NCBI GenBank assembly: GCA_027062365.1
Contig: JAMOTK010000044.1
Location: 53,025-117,024, forward strand
Direction of reading: 5' to 3'
Length of the DNA: 64,000 nt
From: Sulfurovum sp.
GTDB taxonomy: Bacteria; Campylobacterota; Campylobacteria; Campylobacterales; Sulfurovaceae
In this document: positions 1-8,412 of the stretch, one piece after another
How positions within the stretch are numbered: the stretch's first letter is position 1
Layout of the letters: each line of letters begins with the position of its first letter
Program-made: the position numbers and the translations under genes
Notes under the pieces: model-generated
What the model was told of the DNA's origin: nothing
The model's database searches: none
What the model saw: the letters and a program-made list of their open reading frames with translations, nothing else

Positions 1-1132
1 AATTGACTTTTGTCTGCACAGGGGGAGATACAAAATAACGACACCCTTCTTGCGTTAACAAAATATATTTGTGTTCAGGTCTATCAAAACTACCAAAAGC
101 ACATTTAATCAATAGCATAGTTGCATCACTTTTGAAAAGACGTTCAAAGTGTATAAAATACCCATCATACACCAATGCTTCTTTGCTTAAACGCTCTTCT
201 ATCCCATGGGTATATATTACCCCATTAAAGTTAAAATCAATCTTCTCTCTTGTTTGTGTAGAAATCTCATTACACTGAACATACACATCATAAATATCTT
301 TTTCTTGACGCAACCATCTGGCTTCATATTTGCTCGTTACTTCTAGTGCTTCATTTTTACGTATCTCTACAGCTGTTTTGGGTACAGCAAAAAACGTCTC
401 TAATGCATACCAAAAGTAATTATCACTATCTGTACGTAGTTCTAAACGTCCCTCTTTATCAAGGACTCTCATAGACTCAGCTAAAAAGCTTTTACTGATT
501 ACGCGTCTTTGTGGTTTTTTATCCCATGGTACAGGAAAATGTACAAAAATCTCTTGACAGATATTCGAAGGTAACATTTCTAAAAAAAGTCTTGCATCAT
601 AATTTACTACCCAAATATTTTCAATATTTTGTAGTTCTATTTGTTTGAGTACTTGTTGGGCAGAGGGGGTATGTATCTCTAGTCCTATAAAAAGCGTATC
701 AGGATTTTTGTGTGCTTGGTATAAGAGATGTTTGCCAGAACCAAAGCCTACCTCAACAGATACTTTTTTTTTGGGATACTCTATCTCTACAAAATCTTCA
801 ATTTTTTTAAAATATTTTGATGATAATAAAGCTTTCGTACTAGAGATAGCAATATTAGAAGCATAAACCTCTAACCCTAACTCTTTGGCTACTTTGCCAA
901 TGGCTTCTTTTAAAATATTGACTTTAAGAGGTCTTGTGACTTTGTCATATTTTAAAAGATAGGCTTTTTCATCTGCTTTGAGTTGAAGTAAAAACTCTTC
1001 CCCTTCGTGTTCAATACCTATGAGTATATCATCACTATTTAAGGCTTTGGAAACATGTGTCATGATAGTTGATTCGTCTATCTTTGTGGCGATAATACTG
1101 CTATCAAATGGTTTAACTTTTAAATGTGGCAT
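1..1132 (-). CDS. trmB: tRNA (guanine-N7-)-methyltransferase, C-terminus cut by window edge
   Basis: Methylates guanine 46 of tRNAs using SAM. About 377 codons are inside the window and the reading frame is still open at base 1, so the C-terminus is missing. The translation starts MPHLKVKPFD at an ATG (1130-1132). The SAM-binding loop VEVGFGSGKH lies near residues 125-135. The TrmB signature VHFPVPWDKKPQRR lies near residues 197-210, followed by LRTDSDNYFWYAL. An extra N-terminal region of roughly 110 residues precedes the methyltransferase fold; this long form is typical of Campylobacterota TrmB. The gene lies 25 bp downstream of the RluD-like gene on the same strand and is probably cotranscribed with it. 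No strong Shine-Dalgarno sequence is visible. Family assignment is confident. Confidence 0.9.
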   Translation of the reverse strand, partial: MPHLKVKPFDSSIIATKIDESTIMTHVSKALNSDDILIGIEHEGEEFLLQLKADEKAYLLKYDKVTRPLKVNILKEAIGKVAKELGLEVYASNIAISSTKALLSSKYFKKIEDFVEIEYPKKKVSVEVGFGSGKHLLYQAHKNPDTLFIGLEIHTPSAQQVLKQIELQNIENIWVVNYDARLFLEMLPSNICQEIFVHFPVPWDKKPQRRVISKSFLAESMRVLDKEGRLELRTDSDNYFWYALETFFAVPKTAVEIRKNEALEVTSKYEARWLRQEKDIYDVYVQCNEISTQTREKIDFNFNGVIYTHGIEERLSKEALVYDGYFIHFERLFKSDATMLLIKCAFGSFDRPEHKYILLTQEGCRYFVSPPVQTKVN

Positions 1133-1157
1133 ATTTTCTACTTATTTCTATTTACTT

Positions 1158-2111
1158 TTATAATGCTAAAAAGTGTTTTTTTAATTCAAAAGGGTTAATT
1201 TTCTCTTTTAACATCTCTGGGTCAAAATATTTACTCATATAGCGTGTCATATCATCAAAAAATGGGGCTTTAAACTCCATTTTTTCACCCGTATGAGGAT
1301 GGACTAAATACAGTAGATACGCGTGCAGGTTTACTCTTTGTATTTTACCTTTTTTGCTCTTAAAACCATATAAATCATCTCCTAAAATGTGTCGACCCAA
1401 GGCATTGAGGTGTACACGTATCTGATGTGTTCTTCCAGAAAAAAGTTTAGCAGCGATGAGTTCTACCTGATACTCTGTCTGCATCAATTTAATAAACGCT
1501 GTTTTAGCACTCTTTCCATCCATGACGACATCCATTTTGAGTCTATTTTTAGCGTTTCTTCCTATGGGCTTATTGACGATAATATCTTCTTTAAGTGGAC
1601 AATCAATCAACGCAATATAATAACGCCCCATACTCTTATCTTGAAGCTGTAGGCTTAGTTTTTCATGGGCATCATTGGTCTTTGCTACGACCAATGCCCC
1701 AGTCGTTTCTTTATCGATACGGTGGACAATCCCATGACGCTCTTCACCAGAGAGGGTAGAAAGAGAAATCCCTTTATGTATCAGCCAATCCACCAACGTA
1801 GGCTCTTTGACCGAGGGAGCAGGATGAACCACCAGTCCTGAGGGTTTATTGACCACCAAAAAATGCTCATCTTCATATAAAATTTCTACATCAAAATCTA
1901 TAGGAGGGACAACCCTCTTTGTAGCTTCTACTATCTCATAGCTTATCTCATCGCCTTCTACAGTTTTGTAACTACTCTTAGTCATCGTTTTACCATTGAC
2001 CTTAACCAAAGCATTTTTAATCAGCTTTTCAACCTGATTACGACTCACATCAAGCGTTTGAGCCAAAACTTTATCTATCCTATCGGAGGAAGTTGTTATG
2101 AATGTTTGCAT
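1158..2111 (-). CDS. RluD/RluC-family 23S rRNA pseudouridine synthase
   Basis: Isomerises uridine to pseudouridine in RNA, most likely 23S rRNA. The 317-residue protein has an N-terminal S4 RNA-binding domain (about residues 10-60, with SRNQVEKLIKNALVKVNG) followed by the RluA-type catalytic domain. The catalytic motif HRIDKETTGALVV is at about residues 130-142, where the Asp of HRID is the nucleophile in this family. Later motifs LFSGRTHQIRVHL and HLLGDDLYG-like HILGDDLYG are also present. Length is normal for RluD. The exact target uridines cannot be read from the sequence, so RluD versus another RluA-family member is left open. It sits directly upstream of trmB on the same strand, suggesting a small RNA-modification unit. 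Confidence 0.9.
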   Translation of the reverse strand: MQTFITTSSDRIDKVLAQTLDVSRNQVEKLIKNALVKVNGKTMTKSSYKTVEGDEISYEIVEATKRVVPPIDFDVEILYEDEHFLVVNKPSGLVVHPAPSVKEPTLVDWLIHKGISLSTLSGEERHGIVHRIDKETTGALVVAKTNDAHEKLSLQLQDKSMGRYYIALIDCPLKEDIIVNKPIGRNAKNRLKMDVVMDGKSAKTAFIKLMQTEYQVELIAAKLFSGRTHQIRVHLNALGRHILGDDLYGFKSKKGKIQRVNLHAYLLYLVHPHTGEKMEFKAPFFDDMTRYMSKYFDPEMLKEKINPFELKKHFLAL

Positions 2112-2169
2112 CTTTATCCAATCCTATGTATTTCTTATCTACGTTTTATTTTTTTGGCAATCTAATAGG

Positions 2170-2529
2170 CTAGTCATCTTCATCTAAAAATTCATTTTTT
2201 AAATACTTTTGTAACACCCAACCTTTTTTATCTCCTACAGCCACACGACACCATACAGGATTACTATATGAAAAGTAATAACGCTTCTTTTGGGGCATAG
2301 CATCTATCTCTTTTTGGGTCACTTCTCTAATACAACCCATATTTTCTACTTTATCCCCATACGAGGCTGATGTAAATTGCTTTTGAGATTTCAAATCAGG
2401 CTTCTCATGCAACATAAGCATCTGACACTTTTTAGGCAAATCCACAGTCAACTGCCGAGGAAGTATCCCCTCATCCCCTGCAACAACACCGATACTCACA
2501 ACTATTATACTATATATTATCTTGTTCAT
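2170..2529 (-). CDS. Small exported SH3-like protein of unknown role
   Basis: A 119-residue protein with a probable Sec signal peptide (hydrophobic residues about 4-18, IIYSIIVVSIGVVAG). The rest resembles a bacterial SH3 fold: a stretch of beta-type residues ending in PVWCRVAVGDKKGWVLQKYL (about residues 90-110), the pattern in which a WC/GWV pair closes an SH3 barrel. Two cysteines (near residues 35 and 67) could form a disulfide in the periplasm. The start ATG is preceded by AAAGGATAAAAA, a good ribosome-binding site. It lies between the R-M cassette and rluD, all on the minus strand. No function can be assigned; cell-envelope binding is an inference from the SH3-like fold. Confidence 0.6.
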   Translation of the reverse strand: MNKIIYSIIVVSIGVVAGDEGILPRQLTVDLPKKCQMLMLHEKPDLKSQKQFTSASYGDKVENMGCIREVTQKEIDAMPQKKRYYFSYSNPVWCRVAVGDKKGWVLQKYLKNEFLDEDD

Positions 2530-2556
2530 TTTTTATCCTTTATAAATTATTACACG

Positions 2557-3531
2557 CTATATACTAAAATCAAAATAATATATACCTTCATCAAGTAAAG
2601 ATATATTAATATCAGTTCTTCCATATTTATTTAAGTCATCAATAGATACTCTTTCTCCTAAAGGAACACCTAATCTATGTCTAAGATATTCTCCCATTAA
2701 ACTTTTTTTAGGAAATGAGCTAAATTTATTTGGATATTTTAATTTATTTTCAATTTGACTACCTTCAAGTAATCCATTCATAGTAATTCCATCATCCCAA
2801 ATAATTTCAATAATATCATTATGTCTGTTGGAACGACCACCCATATTAGTCATTGTTGTAAAATCTTGTTTTGGTGGAAATAAATTTGGATATTGTCGTA
2901 TATATTCTTTTCTAATGACAAGACAAGCGTCATTGGGAGCTGTGTGTGCATTACCTTGACCCCAATTTAAACCACTTTTTAATTGAACTACTCCAGTTCT
3001 ACTGTCTAATAATGATATTCTACAAAATTCCCTTGAAATTTGAATACTAGGTGTGTTAATAGTGTTAATACCATCTTTAACTTCTTGAATATCTGTACAA
3101 AGTATTGAGTTTTTCATCACTCTGTTTATATACTCATCTAATGGATTGAAAGTATCAAAAGTAGTTTCTGCTAATATTTCTCGGTAAGGTGTAGTTAATC
3201 CATTTGTAGAAAAATTAGCTGAACCAATTAATGCATGTTGTATTTGTTTTTTATTTTTCCATATATAACATTTAGAATGAATAGGAACAGTTGAATAATA
3301 TATATTAATATTTGGTATATTGAGTTGGTGAGTTATCAAGGCTGTATGTAACCTTTTTTGAATACCTCTATCTCCATACATTCCATAAATTACAGTACTA
3401 TTTAATGGTAAATCTTTTAATCTTTCGACAGGATTTGGACCTAAATATCCAGATAAAATAATTAATTCATCAGAACGAACTGTTTGATGTCTATGAAATA
3501 TGATTTCTTCTAAGTTTGTATTAAATAACAT
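2557..3531 (-). CDS. PLD-type restriction endonuclease, NgoFVII-like
   Basis: A 324-residue nuclease predicted to cut DNA lacking protective methylation. The N-terminal half resembles a phospholipase-D nuclease fold. A single HxK motif (HSKCYIW, about residues 85-91) is followed by IGSANFSTNG (about residues 102-111), the two hallmarks of PLD nucleases. One HxK per chain implies a dimer sharing one active site, as known for BfiI. The C-terminal part resembles the NgoFVII restriction family by overall pattern and probably carries DNA recognition. The ATG overlaps the stop of the upstream methyltransferase by 1 bp, so nuclease and both methyltransferases form one operon. It is visibly richer in A+T than the flanking housekeeping genes. 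Target sequence unknown. Confidence 0.8.
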   Translation of the reverse strand: MLFNTNLEEIIFHRHQTVRSDELIILSGYLGPNPVERLKDLPLNSTVIYGMYGDRGIQKRLHTALITHQLNIPNINIYYSTVPIHSKCYIWKNKKQIQHALIGSANFSTNGLTTPYREILAETTFDTFNPLDEYINRVMKNSILCTDIQEVKDGINTINTPSIQISREFCRISLLDSRTGVVQLKSGLNWGQGNAHTAPNDACLVIRKEYIRQYPNLFPPKQDFTTMTNMGGRSNRHNDIIEIIWDDGITMNGLLEGSQIENKLKYPNKFSSFPKKSLMGEYLRHRLGVPLGERVSIDDLNKYGRTDINISLLDEGIYYFDFSI

Positions 3532-4754
3532 TAAAAATACCTTTGTAATAAAATATCTATAGATTGAGCAATTTTTTTGGATAATAGAGGTGGGACAGCA
3601 TTTCCTATCATCTTATAACACGCCCCTTGACTTCCTATAAATTCAAAATCATCATCAAAAGTTTGTAACCTTCCAGCTTCTCGTGGTGTAATACTTCTTG
3701 CTTGTTTATAATCAGGGTGTATATGATACAACCCATCTTTATATAAATGAGCTGTAATTGTATTACTTTGTTTATTATAGTCTAAAACATTATATTTATG
3801 AAATGAGGATTTTTTACCAGTTTTTTGAAAATATAATGCTCGTAATGAGTCTTTATCAGGATATTTTTTTGAACCATTTTGTACATCTAAGGCTAATTCA
3901 TTAAAAATTTCTATATCTCTTTGACTATGAAATCTTGGAAAATGATTTTTTATTTTTGATTGATTATAATGAGATACTCTTTTTTGATTTGCTTTTTCAT
4001 CTTCACTTAATGGATACAGTGCTTCTAAATCTCCAATAGATTCTTTTACGGTAATTTTCTTTTCTACTTTAAAAGAGGGTAAGATATTTAAATAAAAATC
4101 ATTTAGAATATCTTTTGGATTATAGCTAGTAAGATTTTTATTTATTCCAATAATAATAACTCTTTTTCGTACTTGTGGCACTCCATAGTCTGATGAATCT
4201 AATAAAGAAACTTCTTTTAGCTTTTTTGTGATTATATATCCCTCTTTTTCAAAATCCTCTCGTATTCTATCAATAATATGAATACCATCAGGTTTTGCAC
4301 TCAAAATTCCTTGTACATTTTCAAAAACAAATAATTTAGGTTTAAACTCTTTGACTACTTTTAAATAATTTTCAAAAAGATAATTTCTATAATCACATTT
4401 CATATCATTTTTATCTTGTATTCTTCCAGCTATTGAGTAGGCTTGACAAGGAGGACCACCAATAATTACATCAATAGTTGTATTTTTAATTAGCTTTTTT
4501 AAGCCTATATGTTTTCCATACTCTTCATCATCAAAACCATTTAAAAGTTCTTCCATTCTTTGTATATCAAAATGTAAAACTTTTGCATCTAAATTATCTA
4601 ATCTCCATTTAGTTTTTAGTCTATTTTTCAATGTATTAACAGCATTTTTATCCCATTCTACAAAAGCAAAGGGTTTATATTTATTGGTCTGTTCAAAACC
4701 ATCGGTTAAACCACCACAACCAGCAAATAAATCTATATAATTATATTTTTTCAT
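3531..4754 (-). CDS. DNA (cytosine-5) methyltransferase, first of a tandem pair
   Basis: Transfers methyl from SAM to C5 of cytosine in a specific DNA site, protecting it from the adjacent nuclease. The 407-residue protein shows the C5-MTase motifs in order: motif I DLFAGCGGLTDGF (residues 8-20), motif IV GGPPCQAYSIAG (about 100-111, catalytic Cys in PCQ), motif VI FENVQG, motif VIII YGVPQVRKRVIIIG, motif IX REAGRLQTF and motif X GNAVPPLLSKKIA near the C-terminus. The target-recognition region lies between motifs VIII and IX. Its ATG overlaps the stop of the upstream methyltransferase as ATGA, implying translational coupling. Complete and apparently functional. Confidence 0.92.
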   Translation of the reverse strand: MKKYNYIDLFAGCGGLTDGFEQTNKYKPFAFVEWDKNAVNTLKNRLKTKWRLDNLDAKVLHFDIQRMEELLNGFDDEEYGKHIGLKKLIKNTTIDVIIGGPPCQAYSIAGRIQDKNDMKCDYRNYLFENYLKVVKEFKPKLFVFENVQGILSAKPDGIHIIDRIREDFEKEGYIITKKLKEVSLLDSSDYGVPQVRKRVIIIGINKNLTSYNPKDILNDFYLNILPSFKVEKKITVKESIGDLEALYPLSEDEKANQKRVSHYNQSKIKNHFPRFHSQRDIEIFNELALDVQNGSKKYPDKDSLRALYFQKTGKKSSFHKYNVLDYNKQSNTITAHLYKDGLYHIHPDYKQARSITPREAGRLQTFDDDFEFIGSQGACYKMIGNAVPPLLSKKIAQSIDILLQRYF

Positions 4755-5812
4755 TTATTTAAAATCTTTTTTAATTGAATTGCAATATGATAGCCTAATA
4801 AAGGAGGTACAGCATTACCTACTTGTCTATATTGTTGTGTTTTTGTACCTAAAAATAGAAAATTATCAGGAAATGATTGTAGTCTTGCATTCTCTCTTAC
4901 TGTTGGGACTCTATTAAATTTATAATGGAAATGATTTCCGTGTCCTGTATCTATTGTTTTTGATGGTTTCTGACTATGGTATCTTGTCCAAGCTTCATTA
5001 AATTTTCTATGTTCTCCTACACCTTTTGGTAAATCTTTATGATTTCCACCCTCTGGAACTTGTGCAATAACATTTTTTACAATTTCAGTATGATTAACAC
5101 TTATATGATTATAAACATATTTAGATTTTTGTCTCATATTTTTTTGATATTGAGATGTAGGTTTTGTTATATAGCTATTTTCTACTATTCCTAAATTATC
5201 TTCTAATGTTGGTAAATCAGAAATAGCATCTTCACAACCAATATAATTATCTTTATCTAAAATTGCTTTTGGAAATTTAAATGCTATATCTTCTTTATAT
5301 AATCCAACAAAAAAGAGTCTTTTTCTAATTTGTGGTACTCCATAATTTGGAGCATATAATACCTCGGAATTATAAATATAATTATTTTCATCAAAACTTT
5401 GTTCTATCTCTTTTTTTGCTTTACCTTTATACAAAGTAGCTAAACCAGTTACATTTTCAATGATAATAGCTTTTGGCTTTTTCTCTAAAAGTTTAGCTAT
5501 TTTAAAGACAGAATAAAAAAGCTCATTTCTTTTATCATCTTCTTTACGAGAACCCGTAAGAGAGAAACCTTGACAAGGAGGTCCCGCGATAATTACATCA
5601 ACACCCCCTTGATTATCAAGAAATAAAGCTATTTTTTGTAAATTTTCTTCTATGGATAAATCAAGATTAAATACTTCTGAGTTTTTATGATTATGTTTAA
5701 ATGTATCTAACGCTATTTTTTCATTATCAATACCTAAAACTACATCATATCCTGCTTCTTGAAATCCATAAGAAAATCCACCACATCCTGAAAATAAATC
5801 TAATACTTTCAC
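4751..5812 (-). CDS. DNA (cytosine-5) methyltransferase, second of a tandem pair
   Basis: First gene of the three-gene R-M operon. A 353-residue C5-cytosine methyltransferase with motif I DLFSGCGGFSYGF (residues 4-16), motif IV AGPPCQGFSLTG (about 76-87), motif VI IENVTGL, motif VIII YGVPQIRKRLFFVG, motif IX RENARLQSFP and motif X GNAVPPLLGYHIA. The start is GTG (5810-5812), supported by AAGGATAAAAA immediately upstream. Its recognition region differs from that of the following methyltransferase, so the two are not a recent duplication. Two C5 enzymes for one nuclease suggest that each strand of an asymmetric site is methylated by a different enzyme; this is inference. AT-rich composition suggests horizontal acquisition. 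Confidence 0.92.
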   Translation of the reverse strand: MKVLDLFSGCGGFSYGFQEAGYDVVLGIDNEKIALDTFKHNHKNSEVFNLDLSIEENLQKIALFLDNQGGVDVIIAGPPCQGFSLTGSRKEDDKRNELFYSVFKIAKLLEKKPKAIIIENVTGLATLYKGKAKKEIEQSFDENNYIYNSEVLYAPNYGVPQIRKRLFFVGLYKEDIAFKFPKAILDKDNYIGCEDAISDLPTLEDNLGIVENSYITKPTSQYQKNMRQKSKYVYNHISVNHTEIVKNVIAQVPEGGNHKDLPKGVGEHRKFNEAWTRYHSQKPSKTIDTGHGNHFHYKFNRVPTVRENARLQSFPDNFLFLGTKTQQYRQVGNAVPPLLGYHIAIQLKKILNK

Positions 5813-5857
5813 TTTTTATCCTTCTTTCAATTTATCTAAACATTATGATAAAAATAT

Positions 5858-6682
5858 TTAATCAACAATATCATCTCTATGCCAACGTGTGGGGTCTAAA
5901 AATGTATCATCGTGTATATGCTTAAAAGAAGCTCTAAACATTTTGAAGGCATCTTTATTTTTAGATTCTATCTCTGCTAACCATGCTTTGGTCGATGCTC
6001 TTGCATGGGGCATTTTTACCTCTTTTAACATTGCTGGACAGGCTTCATCTCCTATGAGTTCTAGCTTATTGTCTTCTGCAAAGGCTAGAAGTTGTGATTC
6101 TCTAGCTTGAATGAGGGGGCGTATGAGGTGGAAGCCTCGGCTTGTTTTGTAGATAGGGGCTAAGGCTCTCATACTTCCATTGTAAAACATATTCATAAAA
6201 AAGCTCTCTACCGTATCATCAAAATGGTGTCCTAAGGCTACTTTATTGAAGCCATGTTCTTCTGCAAAAGAGTATAATGCCCCTCTTCTCATACGTGAAA
6301 AATAGCTACAAAAAGAAGAGTTTTCACGGATAGCATCTTGTGAAACATCAAAGATATTGGTCTCATACACCGTATGTTTTATCTCATACTTTTTACAATG
6401 CTCACCTAAAGAGTTGTATTGCTCTTGGGGCATACCATAGCTAATCGTACAAGCTTCAAATTCAAAGTGAAAAGGGGCATGACGTTGTATATGTTTGAGT
6501 GCATGGACTAAAGCCAGTGAATCTTTACCTCCACTAAGCCCTACGAGTATCTTATCCCCCTCGCCAATAAGCTTAAATTCACCATTGGTTCGCCCTATAA
6601 TACGCAGGAGTTTTTTACTCATAGGAAGGGTTTTGGTTTTGCTTCTTCTTGCGTTGTCCTTGTCTTTATCGTTCAATGGCAT
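5858..6682 (-). CDS. TtcA-like PP-loop tRNA thiolation protein with altered cysteine motifs
   Basis: Member of the PP-loop ATPase family that includes TtcA, which thiolates cytidine 32 of tRNA. The ATP-binding loop GLSGGKDSLALVHA is at about residues 47-60. The family motif around the first CxxC reads FCSYFSRMRRG, so the second Cys is Phe. The second site reads EACPAMLKEV, again lacking the second Cys. Classical TtcA binds a 4Fe-4S cluster through cysteines in these positions, so cluster binding may differ here. 274 residues is slightly short for TtcA. The start overlaps the end of mtnN by 17 bp; an internal ATG at residue 21 is an alternative. It is the last gene of a fabD-mtnN unit. Exact substrate is uncertain. 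Confidence 0.75.
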   Translation of the reverse strand: MPLNDKDKDNARRSKTKTLPMSKKLLRIIGRTNGEFKLIGEGDKILVGLSGGKDSLALVHALKHIQRHAPFHFEFEACTISYGMPQEQYNSLGEHCKKYEIKHTVYETNIFDVSQDAIRENSSFCSYFSRMRRGALYSFAEEHGFNKVALGHHFDDTVESFFMNMFYNGSMRALAPIYKTSRGFHLIRPLIQARESQLLAFAEDNKLELIGDEACPAMLKEVKMPHARASTKAWLAEIESKNKDAFKMFRASFKHIHDDTFLDPTRWHRDDIVD

Positions 6683-7361
6683 CCACCATAGACAAGATAA
6701 AATCAGCCGAAATCTGTGCAGAAGATTCTAAAAATGCTTCAAAATTAAAACTCGCATCCATATCTGCCGAATCAGAAATCGCTCTAAGGATAAAGAATGG
6801 TATATCTAACGAAGAACACACCACAGCCACAGAAGCCCCTTCCATCTCCAAAGCATCGGCTTTAAAGGTATCTCCTATCCATGTTTTTCGTGCTTCATTG
6901 GCTACAAATTGGTCACCTGTAGCAATAATACCCGCTTTTAAAGTCAAGCCTTTTTCTTTGGCTACTTCTTTGGCTATATTTCGTAAGGTAATATCCGTAG
7001 GAATACACACCTCACCCTCAGGCACAAAACCAAAAGGATGTCCAAAAGAGGTAATATCTAAATCATGTTGACATAAACCATCAGCGATAATCAAATCACC
7101 AATTTGCAAATCATCACTAATCGCTCCTGCTACACCAGAAAAAAGAAGTGTATCACATTCAAATTTTTCTATGAGTATCGTGGCTGTCAAGGTAGCAAAT
7201 ACTTTACCTATTTTAGAATACGCTACCACTACCTCTTGACCATTATACACACCCTCATAGTAGGTATTAGAAGCATAGACGGATTCTTTAAGATTTGTAA
7301 GCTTGGCTACAATCGGTGCGATTTCTTCGGGCATTGCACCCATGATGGCTATCTTAGACAT
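6666..7361 (-). CDS. mtnN: 5'-methylthioadenosine/S-adenosylhomocysteine nucleosidase
   Basis: Hydrolyses methylthioadenosine and S-adenosylhomocysteine to adenine plus the thio-ribose. In Campylobacterota the same enzyme also cleaves 6-amino-6-deoxyfutalosine in menaquinone synthesis. The 231-residue sequence starts MSKIAIMGAMPEE, has LLFSGVAGAI (about residues 74-83) for ribose binding, VEMEGASVA-like ALEMEGASVAVV (about 170-181) with the ribose-contacting Met-Glu, and the catalytic Asp in ISDSADMDA (about 195-203). Length is normal. The ATG overlaps the fabD stop by 8 bp, indicating coupling. It links SAM recycling, relevant to the many methyltransferases nearby, with quinone synthesis. 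Confidence 0.93.
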   Translation of the reverse strand: MSKIAIMGAMPEEIAPIVAKLTNLKESVYASNTYYEGVYNGQEVVVAYSKIGKVFATLTATILIEKFECDTLLFSGVAGAISDDLQIGDLIIADGLCQHDLDITSFGHPFGFVPEGEVCIPTDITLRNIAKEVAKEKGLTLKAGIIATGDQFVANEARKTWIGDTFKADALEMEGASVAVVCSSLDIPFFILRAISDSADMDASFNFEAFLESSAQISADFILSMVDAIER

Positions 7362-8298
7362 TGAGTGCCTTTACTGCTTCGATGGTCGATTCTAGTGAAG
7401 CCATATCAGAGACATTAAAATGAGGTTTTTTAGTGGCTTTACGGTTAAGCCCTTTGAGTACATTACCATGACCAAACTCAATATAACAATCTACATCATC
7501 ATCAATATTTGCCATAGAATGTTTATAAAGTACAGGTTTTACCAACTGTTGAGGCAATAATTCTAAGGCTTCTGCTTTGGTATTGTACGCTTTTGCTGTG
7601 ACATTAGAAATAACAGGAGCGATAAAGTCATCTTTGAGCATCTCTTTGAGCTTTGCTTCAAGTGGTGCTGAAGCAGATGCCAAAAGTGGACAATGAGACG
7701 CTACAGACATATCTAGTAACATGGCTCTTTTTGCCTTTGCTTCTTTGAGTACTGGTACAAGTGTTTCTAAATCTTTCTTAATCCCTGCTATCACGATTTG
7801 CCCATCAGAATTATAGTTCACTGCCCATACTTGTTTACCCTCAGTTCTTTGGGCTTCACACACAGCCTCTACGCTCTCATCGCCCAATCCTAGACTAACG
7901 AGCATCCCCACTTCTTGCTTCGCACACGCTTTTGCCATAAGTTGCCCTCGTAGATTGACAAGCTCTACAGCATCCATAGCATCCAATGCTCCAGAAGCCA
8001 CCAAAGCAGTAAACTCACCCAAAGAGTGTCCCATCGTGACAGACGGTATGATACCTGTAGCCTCAGTAAAAAGTCTATGTGCCATCGCTCCTACGAGGAG
8101 TATCGCAGGTTGTGTATATTCTGTTTCTCCCAATTGTCTATTTTCTTGAAACAATAAAGCAGAAAAATCAATCCCTGTTCTGACACTTGCATCTATAAGC
8201 ATCTTTTTTGCTACTGCTGAATGGTTAAAAAAATCTTGTCCCATACCAATTGCTTGAGACCCTTGACCTGGAAATAAAAATGCACATTTGATTGACAT
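7354..8298 (-). CDS. fabD: Malonyl-CoA:acyl carrier protein transacylase
   Basis: Loads malonyl groups from CoA onto acyl carrier protein for fatty acid synthesis in the cytoplasm. The 314-residue protein opens with FLFPGQGSQAIGMG (about residues 7-20) and has the nucleophile elbow GHSLGEFTALVASG at about residues 90-103, Ser being the catalytic residue. The later VASHCPLL provides the catalytic His, and EFGHGNVLKGL matches the conserved C-terminal GP/GN-L-L segment. Length is standard. It is the first gene of a minus-strand run with mtnN and the TtcA-like gene. It is divergent from the superoxide reductase gene, sharing about 114 bp of intergenic DNA. Confidence 0.95.
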   Translation of the reverse strand: MSIKCAFLFPGQGSQAIGMGQDFFNHSAVAKKMLIDASVRTGIDFSALLFQENRQLGETEYTQPAILLVGAMAHRLFTEATGIIPSVTMGHSLGEFTALVASGALDAMDAVELVNLRGQLMAKACAKQEVGMLVSLGLGDESVEAVCEAQRTEGKQVWAVNYNSDGQIVIAGIKKDLETLVPVLKEAKAKRAMLLDMSVASHCPLLASASAPLEAKLKEMLKDDFIAPVISNVTAKAYNTKAEALELLPQQLVKPVLYKHSMANIDDDVDCYIEFGHGNVLKGLNRKATKKPHFNVSDMASLESTIEAVKALNV

Positions 8299-8378
8299 TG
8301 TTGTCCTTTGAGATAAATTAAAGTAATAACAGTATTTTAGCTAAAGGAGTTTAAGGATAGATAGTAGAATGCTTTGGC

Positions 8379-8384
8379 TATAAT
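8379..8384 (+). promoter_or_regulatory. Probable -10 box for the superoxide reductase gene
   Basis: TATAAT preceded by GGC. The predicted transcript start near 8391 lies downstream of the ATG at 8374, which argues that translation begins at the ATG at 8413 instead, where AAAGGAAATAAA is an excellent ribosome-binding site. No clear -35 box is seen, as is common in Campylobacterota sigma-70 promoters. Confidence 0.5.
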
Positions 8385-8412
8385 CAACTTTAATCAATCT
8401 AAAGGAAATAAA

